Shown: one piece after another, positions 8,357 to 19,962 of the stretch
Layout of the letters: the number at the start of each line of letters is the position of its first letter
Numbering within the stretch: the stretch's first letter is position 1
From: an uncultured bacterium
GTDB taxonomy: Bacteria > Desulfobacterota > Binatia > HRBIN30 > CADEER01
DNA length: 64,000 bases
Direction of reading: 5' to 3'
Assembly (NCBI GenBank): GCA_902826395.1
Contig: CADEER010000001.1
Coordinates: 1 to 64,000 of the forward strand
Position numbers and translations under genes: made by a program
The notes under the pieces: generated by a model
What the model was told of the DNA's origin: nothing
Databases searched by the model: none
The model's input: the letters and a program-made list of their open reading frames with translations, nothing else

Positions 8357-10345
8357 ATGATGCGAGAGAAGCGATCGGTTTTCACGATCGCCGCGACAAC
8401 GGCGGCTGTTTGGCTCTTGGCCACAGGCGTTGCTCCGGCGAAGGCCCAACCCTGCCCCGGCGACTGCAACAACGACGCCGAGGTGGTGATCAACGAATTG
8501 GTGACGGGCGTAGGCATCGCCATGGGGAATCTGCGGATGACCCTGTGCGCGAACTTCGACCCCAACGAGGACGCCAAAGTTTCGGTGGGCGAGTTGGTGC
8601 AGGGCGTCCGCTCCGCTCTCGACGGCTGCCCGATCAATCTACGCGCCAAGACGTTCCGTTCGATTCAACAGGTTTTCGATCAGAGCTGCGCTCTCTCGAG
8701 CTGCCATTCGTCGATTGCCCGCCAAGGCGGGCTGGTCCTCAGCTCTGAGGATGTGTCCTATGCGAACCTCGTCGATGTGGCTCCCGAGCACCCCGATGCG
8801 GGGAGCATGGGACTCATGCGCGTAGCTTCCGGCGATCCGGAGAACAGTTTCCTGCTGCGCAAGCTGCGCGGAATGGGCCCCGGCGACACGATGCCGCAGG
8901 CGGGTGGAATGCTCTCCGAGGAGATCATCGAGGTCATCGAAGAGTGGATTGCTCGGGGCGCTCACTCGACGCTCGAAGAGTGCGAGGCGCTGGGTCCCTC
9001 GAACCAGGCGGGCGGCGGCGCCCACGGCGGACCGGTACAGACGGTTTGCGACGCTGAGCCGATCGATCCCGGAGACTTCGTCTGGGAGCCAGAGCCACCG
9101 CTTCCCGCGCCGGCACCTGGCGAGGGAGTTCAGTTGTATGTTCCGCCGCGGACAGTCGACGCGGGGACCGAATGGGAAAGCTGTTACGCGTTCCGCGTCG
9201 ACTGGCGCGAGCAGGGACGCCTGGTCGGGTTGACCAACGGCGGGACTCCAACCATCAAGTGGCAGGAGTACCGGATGCATGAGGGTAGCCACCACCTGCT
9301 GGTCTACGCCTACTTCGGTACCTACCGCGATTGGGAATGGCCGGAGGGTCATTTCCCCTGCTCCGCGGCCAACTGCATCCGACCTGGAATCTGCACGAAC
9401 AACACGTGCACCTCCGGCAAGGAAGGCGAGTCGTGCACGGTCGATGAAGATTGCGACGAGTGTCCGCCCGACGGTCGAACGATTCTACCGATCGGCGGTA
9501 CTCAAGTGGCCGGCACGCGCTACCAGGTGTTCTATCCCGACGGTGTCGGAATCCCGATCCTCGGGCCGGATTCGGTAATCATCGCCAATCTGCACTACAC
9601 GAACCCGTTCCAACCGGCCCAGGAGATTTATTCCGAAGCCTGGCTGAACTTCTACTTTCATGAGGTCGGCGAGTTCAAAGTCGTGCTGGACGGCATCTTC
9701 GCAATCGGTTTCAACGACCTGCTCGTCGAGCCCTACGAAACCCGTGTCATGGACACCATCTGGCGGCCGTCCGGCATTCTGACCGACCTCGGCGATGCGT
9801 ACGTGTTCCAGCTCTTCGGGCATATGCACAAGCGCGGTACCCTCTTCCAGATCGATCTGGTGCGCGGCGGCACTTGCTCGGGCAGCGGCAATCTCTGCGC
9901 CAAGGATTCGGACTGTCGCTGCCGCCCGGCCAATCGCAACTGCACGCCCGACCAGGTGTGCAATATCGGTCCGAACTACGAGGACACGACGATCTATCGA
10001 ACCAACGCCTGGGACAACGCACCGGTGGTCGACTACCCCGAGCCCTATCTCCTGGTCCCCAAGGATGCCGGCCTTCGCTACACGTGCGAGCACATCAACG
10101 GCATCGAGGGCGACGAAGACTATCAGCCCAAGAAGTGCCACGAGGGATGCCGCACCTGCGGTTGGGATCCCGAGACGCGCACCTGCGTCTTCGAGCGGGG
10201 CGTCCAACTCGGTTTCCACGACGAGGTGCGCACGTACCAGGAGGGCGAGCCGATTCCGCTGGTGTTTGGCGAGCTCGCCGACGACGACATGTGCAACATG
10301 TTTGGGTACTTCATCCCGGGCGACCAGATCGGCCGGTTGCCCTGA
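8357..10345 (+). CDS. exported PHM-like type II copper monooxygenase fused to dockerin-like and CX4CH domains
   Basis: 662 residues. Signal peptide 1-30; dockerin-like EF-hand pair 33-91 (CPGDCNNDAEVVINELV); cytochrome-like domain ~95-205 with CALSSCH (111-117, CX4CH). From ~240 on it resembles peptidylglycine/dopamine monooxygenase: HH at 312-313, His413 in NLHYTNP, HMH at 489-491 in FGHMHKRG, and Met645 in DDDMCNMF. These match the CuH (three His) and CuM (two His, one Met) ligands in order. Two Cys-rich inserts (~335-370 and ~507-535) carry DxDC motifs. Known relatives hydroxylate C-H bonds using O2 and a reductant; the substrate here is unknown. The CX4CH domain could supply electrons. 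A hairpin terminator follows. Confidence 0.8.
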   Translation: MMREKRSVFTIAATTAAVWLLATGVAPAKAQPCPGDCNNDAEVVINELVTGVGIAMGNLRMTLCANFDPNEDAKVSVGELVQGVRSALDGCPINLRAKTFRSIQQVFDQSCALSSCHSSIARQGGLVLSSEDVSYANLVDVAPEHPDAGSMGLMRVASGDPENSFLLRKLRGMGPGDTMPQAGGMLSEEIIEVIEEWIARGAHSTLEECEALGPSNQAGGGAHGGPVQTVCDAEPIDPGDFVWEPEPPLPAPAPGEGVQLYVPPRTVDAGTEWESCYAFRVDWREQGRLVGLTNGGTPTIKWQEYRMHEGSHHLLVYAYFGTYRDWEWPEGHFPCSAANCIRPGICTNNTCTSGKEGESCTVDEDCDECPPDGRTILPIGGTQVAGTRYQVFYPDGVGIPILGPDSVIIANLHYTNPFQPAQEIYSEAWLNFYFHEVGEFKVVLDGIFAIGFNDLLVEPYETRVMDTIWRPSGILTDLGDAYVFQLFGHMHKRGTLFQIDLVRGGTCSGSGNLCAKDSDCRCRPANRNCTPDQVCNIGPNYEDTTIYRTNAWDNAPVVDYPEPYLLVPKDAGLRYTCEHINGIEGDEDYQPKKCHEGCRTCGWDPETRTCVFERGVQLGFHDEVRTYQEGEPIPLVFGELADDDMCNMFGYFIPGDQIGRLP

Positions 10346-10353
10346 TCAATCCA

Positions 10354-10390
10354 GAGGCCCCGGTGGAGACACCGGGGCCTCGCTGTTTCC
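10354..10390 (+). terminator. hairpin terminator
   Basis: Perfect 12-bp stem GAGGCCCCGGTG (10354-10365) with its complement (10370-10381), a GAGA tetraloop, then a short GCTGTTT tail. It directly follows the monooxygenase-like gene and separates it from the amidohydrolase gene. Confidence 0.75.
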
Positions 10391-10444
10391 GGGTCGGAAC
10401 GAACACCGCACGCGGCGATCCGACTCCGCTTCGCTGGGGGGGCT

Positions 10445-11956
10445 ATGCTTCTCAAGACCCGCAACAAGAACGTCCAGGAGAACGAGCGCGAGCTGCCGAT
10501 CCCGACGCAGCTCGTTTCCAACGGCGAGTACTGGCCGGTCCCGCAGACCCGGCATCAACGAAAGATCGAAGACCTCACACTCGGCATGGCCGACGAGCGC
10601 GCTCGCAAGCTCGGCATGTCGCGCAGATCGTTCCTGCGCTCCGCCGCCGGCACTGCCACCGCCCTGATGGCGCTCAACATCGCGAATGGATGTGGCAGCG
10701 ACGACGAAGGCGGCTTCATGGTCGACGACTGTGCCACCCGTGACCCTGATGCCGCGCGCGATCTCTTTCAGGCCGACTACTTCATCGTCGACGTCCAGAC
10801 GCATCACGCCGACCTCGACGGCCCGGTCGGATCGGTTCCCGCCCTGGGCGACTTCTACCGCAACTTCCGTATCTGCTACCCCGGCATGGATCTACCGGAC
10901 TGCACGCGCGGCGAGCTCAGTGAGCTGTCGCGCATGAACTACATAAAAGAAGTACTCGTCGACAGCGAGACGGCGGTGGCCATGATGAGCGGCCTGCCAG
11001 CACCCGCGGCAACGCTGGAGCTCATCGGCAACGATGCAATGGCGGCGACGCGCGACTTCGGCAACGAGCTCGGAGCGTCGCAGCGAATGCTCACACAAGC
11101 GATGCTCACGCCCAACCTGCAAGAGGCCGACACGCGGACGACTATCGCGGACATGGAGTACCTGGTGAACGTGCTCGGCATCCGGGCGCTCAAAACCTAC
11201 ACGGGCGCCGGCCATCGCGGCACCGATCCGGCAACCGCCATCTGGGGATCGACGCGGCCGTGGTGGCTAGACGACGAGGAAGTCGCCTACCCGATGTATG
11301 AGGAGGCGTTGCGGCTCGGCATAAACATCGTCAACACGCACAAGGGACTGCGCCTTGGAGTCTTCGACGCCGAGCACATCATGCCGCGTGATGTCCCGAA
11401 GGCCGCGCTCGATTGGCCCGACATCAACTTCGCGATTTATCACTCGGCCGGCGAGTTCCTCGACGACCTCGTCCAGATCAAGCGCACCCTCGACACCAAT
11501 CCGGCCTTCGCCAACAACCTCTACGCCGAGCTCGGCGCCATCTTCGCGAGCAACGTCATCTCGGGCGACATCAACCAGGTCGGACATCTACTCGGTAAGC
11601 TGGTGAATGCGTTCGGCACCGAGCGCATTCTCTGGGGAACCGACTCGATCTGGTACGGCACGCCGCAGTGGCAGATCGACGCACTGAAGACGTTTCAGAT
11701 GCCGCAGCGGCTGCGCGACGAGTTCGGGTACCCCGACATTACGCCGGACATCAAAGCGCGCATTTTCGGACTCAACGCAGCTGATCTCTATCAACTCGAC
11801 GCTGACGAGATCCGCTGCACGATCGCCGACGATCCGATCGCGCTGGTCAAAGCGGAGTACGGCAGCGAGCGCCATCGCAGCCTGCTCACCTACGGCCCGA
11901 AGACACGCCGCGACTTCATCCAGATGAACTACTCGGGCAAGGGCCCGCACGTTTGA
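10445..11956 (+). CDS. Tat-exported amidohydrolase family lipoprotein
   Basis: 503 residues, ATG at 10445 after a GGGGGG stretch. A twin-arginine signal SRRSFLRS (59-66) follows an unusually long cytoplasmic N-terminus, and a lipobox-like ANGC ends at Cys83, so the protein is probably exported folded and possibly lipid-anchored. The rest fits the COG2159/amidohydrolase_2 barrel: VDVQTHHADL near 115, NTHKGL, IYHSAGEF and WGTDSIWYG, which hold the usual metal and catalytic His and Asp. Such enzymes hydrolyse or decarboxylate ring or amide compounds. It follows the copper monooxygenase-like gene on the same strand, but a terminator lies between, so a pathway link is only suggested. Confidence 0.85.
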   Translation: MLLKTRNKNVQENERELPIPTQLVSNGEYWPVPQTRHQRKIEDLTLGMADERARKLGMSRRSFLRSAAGTATALMALNIANGCGSDDEGGFMVDDCATRDPDAARDLFQADYFIVDVQTHHADLDGPVGSVPALGDFYRNFRICYPGMDLPDCTRGELSELSRMNYIKEVLVDSETAVAMMSGLPAPAATLELIGNDAMAATRDFGNELGASQRMLTQAMLTPNLQEADTRTTIADMEYLVNVLGIRALKTYTGAGHRGTDPATAIWGSTRPWWLDDEEVAYPMYEEALRLGINIVNTHKGLRLGVFDAEHIMPRDVPKAALDWPDINFAIYHSAGEFLDDLVQIKRTLDTNPAFANNLYAELGAIFASNVISGDINQVGHLLGKLVNAFGTERILWGTDSIWYGTPQWQIDALKTFQMPQRLRDEFGYPDITPDIKARIFGLNAADLYQLDADEIRCTIADDPIALVKAEYGSERHRSLLTYGPKTRRDFIQMNYSGKGPHV

Positions 11957-11964
11957 GAGCGCGA

Positions 11965-11999
11965 TTGGAGGAGGGATTGGGCGCCCTTCCCTCCTCCAA
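11965..11999. terminator. bidirectional hairpin between convergent genes
   Basis: Twelve-bp stem: TTGGAGGAGGGA (11965-11976) pairs with TCCCTCCTCCAA (11988-11999). The loop itself contains GGGCGCCC. It lies between the ends of the amidohydrolase (plus) and beta-propeller (minus) genes, so it can serve both. There is no long T run. Confidence 0.7.
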
Positions 12000-12011
12000 C
12001 CAACGCTCACG

Positions 12012-14216
12012 TCACAGGCCGAGCGCCTCGCAACCTTCGAGACTCGCGCGCACGGCGAGCACCAGGTCCGACACGAGAATCCGGCCGCTGCCATCGCGAT
12101 CGAAGATTCCGCATGCCTCGACGGACAGCCCGAGCGACTCGCCAACTCCGCGAATCAACTCGTTGATCTCCGTCGTCCCGTCGAGATCACAATCTCCCGG
12201 GCAAGCGACGGCATAGGCGGTGATGCCGCCTGTCGGCCCCGACAGGCCGTACGGCGCGTACACCACGCCGTCGGTGATCGCAGCACCGCCGGCCACCGGC
12301 GCCGCGGTTGCGAAGCGCTTCAGAATGCGGCCGTCGGATGCATCGATGGCGTAGTAACTTCCCGGCGGGCACTCTTCGCGGCCGCAGGCAGGCTTGCAGG
12401 TCGTGTCGTTGCCACAGTCACCGATGAACATGATGCCGTTGACGACAGACGTGTGACTCCAGGTCTGATCGAAGGGCTGCGACCATGCCGTAACGCCGTC
12501 GGTGATCCGAAACGCCTGTAGATGATCTGGGTCGCGGCTCGGCACCGTGTCGTGCAAGCCCGCGTAAACGTGACCCGCATCGTACGCGATGGCTCCATTG
12601 AAGAGACCCCATGCCGCAAACCCCGGCGACACCGGTACCGCGACGACTTCGTTCTTCCAGACGTTCTCGCCAGTGTCTGAATCGACCGCGTAGAGAGACC
12701 CGTCTTTGCTGCCGGAGACGACGAGGGCTCGCCCGATGCCCGTTTCTGCCTCGGTGACGAACAGAGGGCCGTTGAGAAAGCCGAAGTCGTGGAAGGCTCC
12801 CTTGGCGCGGCACGTACCCGCGCTGCAGTCCGCGTCTTCGCGACACTCCGCACCGCCATCCTCCGGGCAATAGCCGAACTGTTCGGGAGGCTGCACTCGA
12901 TTCTTCCAGCGCAGCTCACCGGTGGCGGCTTCGAACGAAAGAAGACTGTCGGAATCGCCGACAGACGGGAACGTGAAGCAACCGACCGTGTTGGCAAACA
13001 CGATCTCGCCGGTCGAATCGACTGCGGGGCGGGAAGTGATGCCGGCGCCGCGCGCAACCACACAAGGACCTCCGCGCGGGCAGTCCGCATCTTCGTCACA
13101 CTCGATTGCGGTGTCGCTGCGACAAATCATCGCCGGAGTCGTGACGTAGCGCCACAGAACCTCACCGGTATCGAGATCGACAGCGACCAACTGCCCCTCC
13201 GATGCGCACGGCGAGTCGGCGACCGAGGCAATACCGACGAATACACGTCCGTTGGCGACGATCGCGGAGCCCCACATTTCGAGCTCTGGGACCTCGGTGA
13301 GTCGTGTCGACCAGAGCACTGTCCCATCACGGGCGTCGAGACACTCCAAAGTCTTGTCGGCTGTGATGATGACACGACCATCCGCGGTCAACGTCGGGCT
13401 GCCCTCGATACCAAGAAAGGCGGCTGAAGGAGCTCGGTAATGCCACACCACGTCGCCGGTTTCCTGATCCAGTGCGTAGATCTTACCGTTCCAGGCAGTA
13501 GCGAAGACCAGCCCGTAACCGACGGCTGGGGTCGACGTGATCGCCTTGAGCCCGCCGGGTGTACCCTCGAACGCTTCCACGTCGAACTGCCACTTCACAC
13601 CGAGCGCTCCGGCGTTGCTGGCGTCGACGAAAGTCTCCACCGGATTGGAGCGATGGTTTCCGTAGTTGTATCCATGTGACGGCCACCCGTGTGGCACACA
13701 GGCGAACGTCACACTGTCGCTGTCGGTGACCGAGCCTGCGGTGGTCGCCTCGATTCGAACCGTCGCCTTCTCGATCTGGTTCTCATCAACGCTGATCGAC
13801 AACGTCTGTCCCTCGGTGCAGACATTGCTGGTCGCTGGCACAAGCGCCGCCAGTGCCGCGCTCAGGCCGGCAAGCGGAACATCACCACCACCAGCGAATG
13901 CTTCCGCCGCTATCACGTCGTCCGCTTCGCAGGCCTCGAGCTCCGGAACGTCGTTGCGCAAGCACACGTCGATGTCGATAATGCACGCGCCGTTCTGAAC
14001 GCCGTCCAGATCGCAGCCCGCATCGCCATCGAAGCACCGCACCTCTTCGCGCGGCAGTGGCTCCTGTGGATTGAACGGCGGGAAGTTCAACTTCATCCGG
14101 GTCGTTGCGAATACCGCGTGACAATCGGTTTCCGGCGGGCCGCCTCCCGGTAGGGGCAGACTCGCCGCCGTGGTTGCGCTAAACACCAGCGCCAAGATGA
14201 CCATCAAGAGCCGCAT
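12012..14216 (-). CDS. exported PQQ-type beta-propeller protein with C-terminal dockerin-like pair
   Basis: 734 residues, ATG at 14216 with GGAGG seven bases upstream. Signal peptide 1-18. From ~190 to ~665 run propeller blades with the PQQ-repeat signature (ALDQETGDVVWHY, CLDARDGTVLWST, AVDLDTGEVLWRY, AVDSDTGENVWKN). Two Cys-rich inserts carry ECDEDADC and ECREDADC. The C-terminal 63 residues (672-734) are a dockerin-like EF-hand pair starting CPGDCDLDG. The fold is clear. Whether it binds PQQ as a dehydrogenase or is a structural propeller is not; I see no conserved catalytic Asp context or disulfide ring of quinoprotein alcohol dehydrogenases, so a non-enzymatic propeller is likelier. Confidence 0.82.
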   Translation of the reverse strand: MRLLMVILALVFSATTAASLPLPGGGPPETDCHAVFATTRMKLNFPPFNPQEPLPREEVRCFDGDAGCDLDGVQNGACIIDIDVCLRNDVPELEACEADDVIAAEAFAGGGDVPLAGLSAALAALVPATSNVCTEGQTLSISVDENQIEKATVRIEATTAGSVTDSDSVTFACVPHGWPSHGYNYGNHRSNPVETFVDASNAGALGVKWQFDVEAFEGTPGGLKAITSTPAVGYGLVFATAWNGKIYALDQETGDVVWHYRAPSAAFLGIEGSPTLTADGRVIITADKTLECLDARDGTVLWSTRLTEVPELEMWGSAIVANGRVFVGIASVADSPCASEGQLVAVDLDTGEVLWRYVTTPAMICRSDTAIECDEDADCPRGGPCVVARGAGITSRPAVDSTGEIVFANTVGCFTFPSVGDSDSLLSFEAATGELRWKNRVQPPEQFGYCPEDGGAECREDADCSAGTCRAKGAFHDFGFLNGPLFVTEAETGIGRALVVSGSKDGSLYAVDSDTGENVWKNEVVAVPVSPGFAAWGLFNGAIAYDAGHVYAGLHDTVPSRDPDHLQAFRITDGVTAWSQPFDQTWSHTSVVNGIMFIGDCGNDTTCKPACGREECPPGSYYAIDASDGRILKRFATAAPVAGGAAITDGVVYAPYGLSGPTGGITAYAVACPGDCDLDGTTEINELIRGVGESLGLSVEACGIFDRDGSGRILVSDLVLAVRASLEGCEALGL

Positions 14217-14354
14217 GCAGATCCTCCTCGACGTATTCGCACAGTTCTATTTGCTGCGTTTGCGAATGGTCAACCGCGAGAGAGCGAAGCACGTGTTTCC
14301 TCCGGCCAACCACTCGATTCCAACACTGATCGGCAGCCGCGCCGGGGCGCGCCG

Positions 14355-14954
14355 ATGACGCAGTCGCGAAAACCGTCGCAGGCGCTCGGGATAACCGCCG
14401 GCTCGGCTGGGACCCGAGGTGCCGTGACGGACCCCGACGAGGCCAAGCGGGCAGCGCGCGACCCCGCCACATGGTCGGCGGCGGAGCTGGCGAAGCTCGA
14501 CTCACTTCTGGAGCGTAGTCGCGCGACAGCTGGTCGCGCCGCTCGCGAGACCTTCGATCGGCCGGATCGCCATATGAACTCAGTCGAGTTCGTGGAGTTC
14601 TGGAACGGGACCAAGGTCAAGGCGATGGCGACGGTGGGGCGCGACGGCCGCCCACACATCGCGCCGATTCACGCGTCGTTCGAGCGGGGAATTCTACGCA
14701 CGACGATCTACGTCAATGCGGTCCGACGCACCGACATTCGCCACAACCCCGAAGTCGCGCTGTCGACCTGGGGGCCGGGCGGCGCCGCGGCGATCGTGTA
14801 CGGGCGCGCCACCGAGATCGCGGCAAGCGAAAAGGAAACTCGCACCGGAGCAAGTGGGCAACCGCGCCGAACGGTCGGACTCGCGATCGAGGTGAGCAGG
14901 ATCTACGCGATGAAGGGCCGAGCCGATATCGCGTCGGCTACCGACGGCGATTGA
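14355..14954 (+). CDS. FMN/F420-binding pyridoxamine 5'-phosphate oxidase-like protein
   Basis: 199 residues. Residues ~74-185 fit the split-barrel flavin-binding fold (FWNGTKVKAMATVGRDGRPH ... RHNPEVALSTWG ... AAIVYGRATEI). Residues ~26-70 are a charged helical extension. The family includes F420- or FMN-dependent reductases and heme-degrading proteins; none of the specific PdxH substrate motifs are apparent, so I do not assign pyridoxamine oxidation. It converges on the Rrf2-type regulator gene with 3 bases between the two stops. Confidence 0.7.
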   Translation: MTQSRKPSQALGITAGSAGTRGAVTDPDEAKRAARDPATWSAAELAKLDSLLERSRATAGRAARETFDRPDRHMNSVEFVEFWNGTKVKAMATVGRDGRPHIAPIHASFERGILRTTIYVNAVRRTDIRHNPEVALSTWGPGGAAAIVYGRATEIAASEKETRTGASGQPRRTVGLAIEVSRIYAMKGRADIASATDGD

Positions 14955-14957
14955 CCG

Positions 14958-15419
14958 TCAGGCGAGCGTCTTTTGACCACACGCCTCGCCACGCCCCAGC
15001 CGACATCCGAGTCCGTCGCCATCCGCCACATCCGCGATCGACACCGAGTCGAGGTAATCGAACAACTTTTGGCGCGCGATGCGCCACACATCGATCTGCG
15101 TGCAAACGGACGTGAAGTTGCAGGCCGCCGCGCCGTCGCGCAGGCATTCGATCAAGCACAACTCGCCCTCGAAACATTCGTATACCTGGAGGAAGGTGAT
15201 CTGGTTGGCGGGCTTGCGAAGCCGAAAGCCGCCGCGCGCACCCGCAACTGACTCCAAAAACCCCGCACCGACCAGGGATCGCAGAATCTTGGAGAGGAAG
15301 TGGCGCGGGATTCCCTGCTTGGTCTCGATCTCGGAACGGCGCACGAGCCGTTTCGCGTCTTGCCCCGCGAGATACGCGAGCGCGCGAATGGCATAGTCGA
15401 CGCGCCGCCCAACGTTCAT
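14958..15419 (-). CDS. Rrf2 family transcriptional regulator (probable Fe-S sensor)
   Basis: 153 residues from the ATG at 15419 (MNVGRRVDYAIRALAYLAG), the usual family start; an in-frame GTG further upstream would add 49 residues of no family character. A winged HTH spans ~1-70 (IPRHFLSKILRSLVGAGFLESVAGARGGF), followed by a dimerisation helix with clustered cysteines C88, C92, C100 and C106, in the region where IscR, NsrR and RsrR hold an Fe-S cluster. It probably senses iron, redox state or NO. It is divergent from sucA, so it may control the 2-oxoglutarate dehydrogenase operon and itself. Confidence 0.85.
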   Translation of the reverse strand: MNVGRRVDYAIRALAYLAGQDAKRLVRRSEIETKQGIPRHFLSKILRSLVGAGFLESVAGARGGFRLRKPANQITFLQVYECFEGELCLIECLRDGAAACNFTSVCTQIDVWRIARQKLFDYLDSVSIADVADGDGLGCRLGRGEACGQKTLA

Positions 15420-15728
15420 CAGAGAGCTGCGCTCGGCACATGCGATCGAGGAGCCCCGTGCGACCTGCGCGCCGTCCATGTGCTCGGCCGATCTCTGCGA
15501 GCCGTTCTCAACCACGCCGGAACGGTGTCTGATCACCCCCATGAAGTCAACGTAACCCAAGCCCACACTCAGCGCGCGTCGTGCAGAGCGCCGGCGTGAG
15601 TCTCAGATCCTTCGGCCGCGGATCCGCGCGCGTGATGGTGCGCTGATTCGTCGCAGCAGAGCGTTCGAACCATCCAACCCACGCCGCCCCGGGTGCGTCA
15701 CTCAGCCAAAGCTGATACATTTTGGCGA
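15420..15728. promoter_or_regulatory. divergent regulator/sucA control region
   Basis: A gene-free stretch between the Rrf2-type regulator (minus) and sucA (plus). It should hold both promoters. I see a short GATCC...GGATC inverted pair and GATACA close to the sucA start, but no convincing -35/-10 pair. Confidence 0.4.
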
Positions 15729-18455
<2,727 letters not shown>

Positions 18456-18549
18456 GCACGACGCGCCGTCGGTGATCGGCGCACGATCGGGTTGCTGTCT
18501 GCGTGCCGCGCCGGCGCGAAGCCGGCGACTCCGGCCTGGAGCTGGAACC

Positions 18550-19944
18550 ATGGAAGAAGTCCGAATCCCCCCTCTCGGTGAATCGATCAACGAAGGCGTC
18601 ATCGTCCGCTGGCTCAAGCAAGACGGCGACAGAGTCGCCGTGGATGAGCCACTCCTCGAGCTCGAAACCGACAAGGCCAGTGTCGAGATTCCGGCCCCGG
18701 CCGCGGGAATCGTTCGCGTAGCACGCGCCGAGGGAGACACCGTGCACGTTGGTGACACCGTGGCGCGCATCGAACCCGGGGATCCCATCACCAAAAGCGC
18801 CGAGCCTGGCGCGGCCGCCAGGCAAGTAGCGGCCGAGCCCGCCCACCCGCCGGAAACTCGACAGGCGGTCGCGCACACCTCCCATGGCGGACCTCGCACC
18901 GACCTCGATTCGCTGACCCCAGCAGTGCGACGGCTGGTCGAAGAGAACGACCTCGATCCGTCCTCGATCGACGGCACCGGCCGGTCCGGGCGCATCACCA
19001 AGGCGGACGTGCTGAAGCACATCGAAGCCCAGGGCCGTGACGTAGCCCCCGACCCGGGTACCGGCGCTTCCCCGACATCTCCACCAACACAGCCGGCCGC
19101 GCCGAGTCAGCGCTCACCGAAAGACCCGCCGCGCGAATCGCCGCCGGTTCGCGACCAGCAGTCGACGGTGTTAGCGGAGCCGCGCGATCCGCGTTCACCC
19201 ACGCCCTACCCCGGTGGCGATCGCAACCGCCCCCCGGCCGAGACGCCCAACGTTGTCCGAACACCGATGACTCGCCTGCGACGTCGCATCGCCGAACGGC
19301 TACTGGAGGCTCAGCACGGTGCGGCAATCCTGACGACCTTCAACGAGGTCGATATGAGCGCAATCCTGGCGCTACGCGAGCGTTTCAAGAAGACTTTCGA
19401 AGAGCGCCACGGCGTGCGCCTAGGCTTTATGTCTTTCTTTGCTCGCTCTTGCATCGCGGCGATGCGCGACGTGCCGCTGATCAATGCGCGGATCGAGGGC
19501 GAAGACGTCGTCCAGCCCAACGGCGTACATCTCGGGGTTGCGGTCGGCACCGAACGCGGCCTGGTGGTGCCCGTCCTGCACGATGCCGACCGCATGTCGT
19601 TCGCGGAGATCGAGGCAACCCTCGGACGACTCGCCGACCTCGCGAAAGACAACAAGCTGTCGATCGCCGACCTCACCGGAGGGACGTTCACCATCTCGAA
19701 TGGCGGCGTATATGGCTCACTGATGTCGACACCGATCCTCAATCCGCCACAGAGCGCCATCCTCGGTATGCACAAGATCGAGAAGCGTCCGGTTGTCGTT
19801 GACGACGAGATCGTCATCCGGCCCATGATGTATCTTGCGCTCTCCTACGACCATCGACTGATCGACGGCGAAGGTGCAGTGACCTTCCTGGTTGGCGTCA
19901 AGCAGCGCCTCGAAGCTCCGGAACGACTTCTCCTCGATCTTTGA
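18550..19944 (+). CDS. sucB: dihydrolipoyllysine succinyltransferase, E2 of 2-oxoglutarate dehydrogenase
   Basis: 464 residues from the ATG at 18550, with GGAG upstream. Lipoyl domain 1-77 with Lys42 in [11 protein letters not shown]1/E3-binding domain ~121-159 ([15 protein letters not shown] ... GRITKADVL); a Pro-rich linker ~160-240; catalytic acyltransferase domain with His435 and Asp439 in [10 protein letters not shown]. It transfers succinyl from the lipoyl arm to CoA. One lipoyl domain, as in proteobacterial SucB. Upstream in-frame codons from 18472 are not conserved and are left out. It ends 18 bases before lpdA. Confidence 0.96.
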   Translation: MEEVRIPPLGESINEGVIVRWLKQDGDRVAVDEPLLELETDKASVEIPAPAAGIVRVARAEGDTVHVGDTVARIEPGDPITKSAEPGAAARQVAAEPAHPPETRQAVAHTSHGGPRTDLDSLTPAVRRLVEENDLDPSSIDGTGRSGRITKADVLKHIEAQGRDVAPDPGTGASPTSPPTQPAAPSQRSPKDPPRESPPVRDQQSTVLAEPRDPRSPTPYPGGDRNRPPAETPNVVRTPMTRLRRRIAERLLEAQHGAAILTTFNEVDMSAILALRERFKKTFEERHGVRLGFMSFFARSCIAAMRDVPLINARIEGEDVVQPNGVHLGVAVGTERGLVVPVLHDADRMSFAEIEATLGRLADLAKDNKLSIADLTGGTFTISNGGVYGSLMSTPILNPPQSAILGMHKIEKRPVVVDDEIVIRPMMYLALSYDHRLIDGEGAVTFLVGVKQRLEAPERLLLDL

Positions 19945-19962
19945 AACGAAAGGTAGGCGGCT

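Noticed and set aside
15420-15566. Longer start for the Rrf2-type regulator
   Set aside because: The extra 49 residues have no family character and would consume the divergent promoter region.
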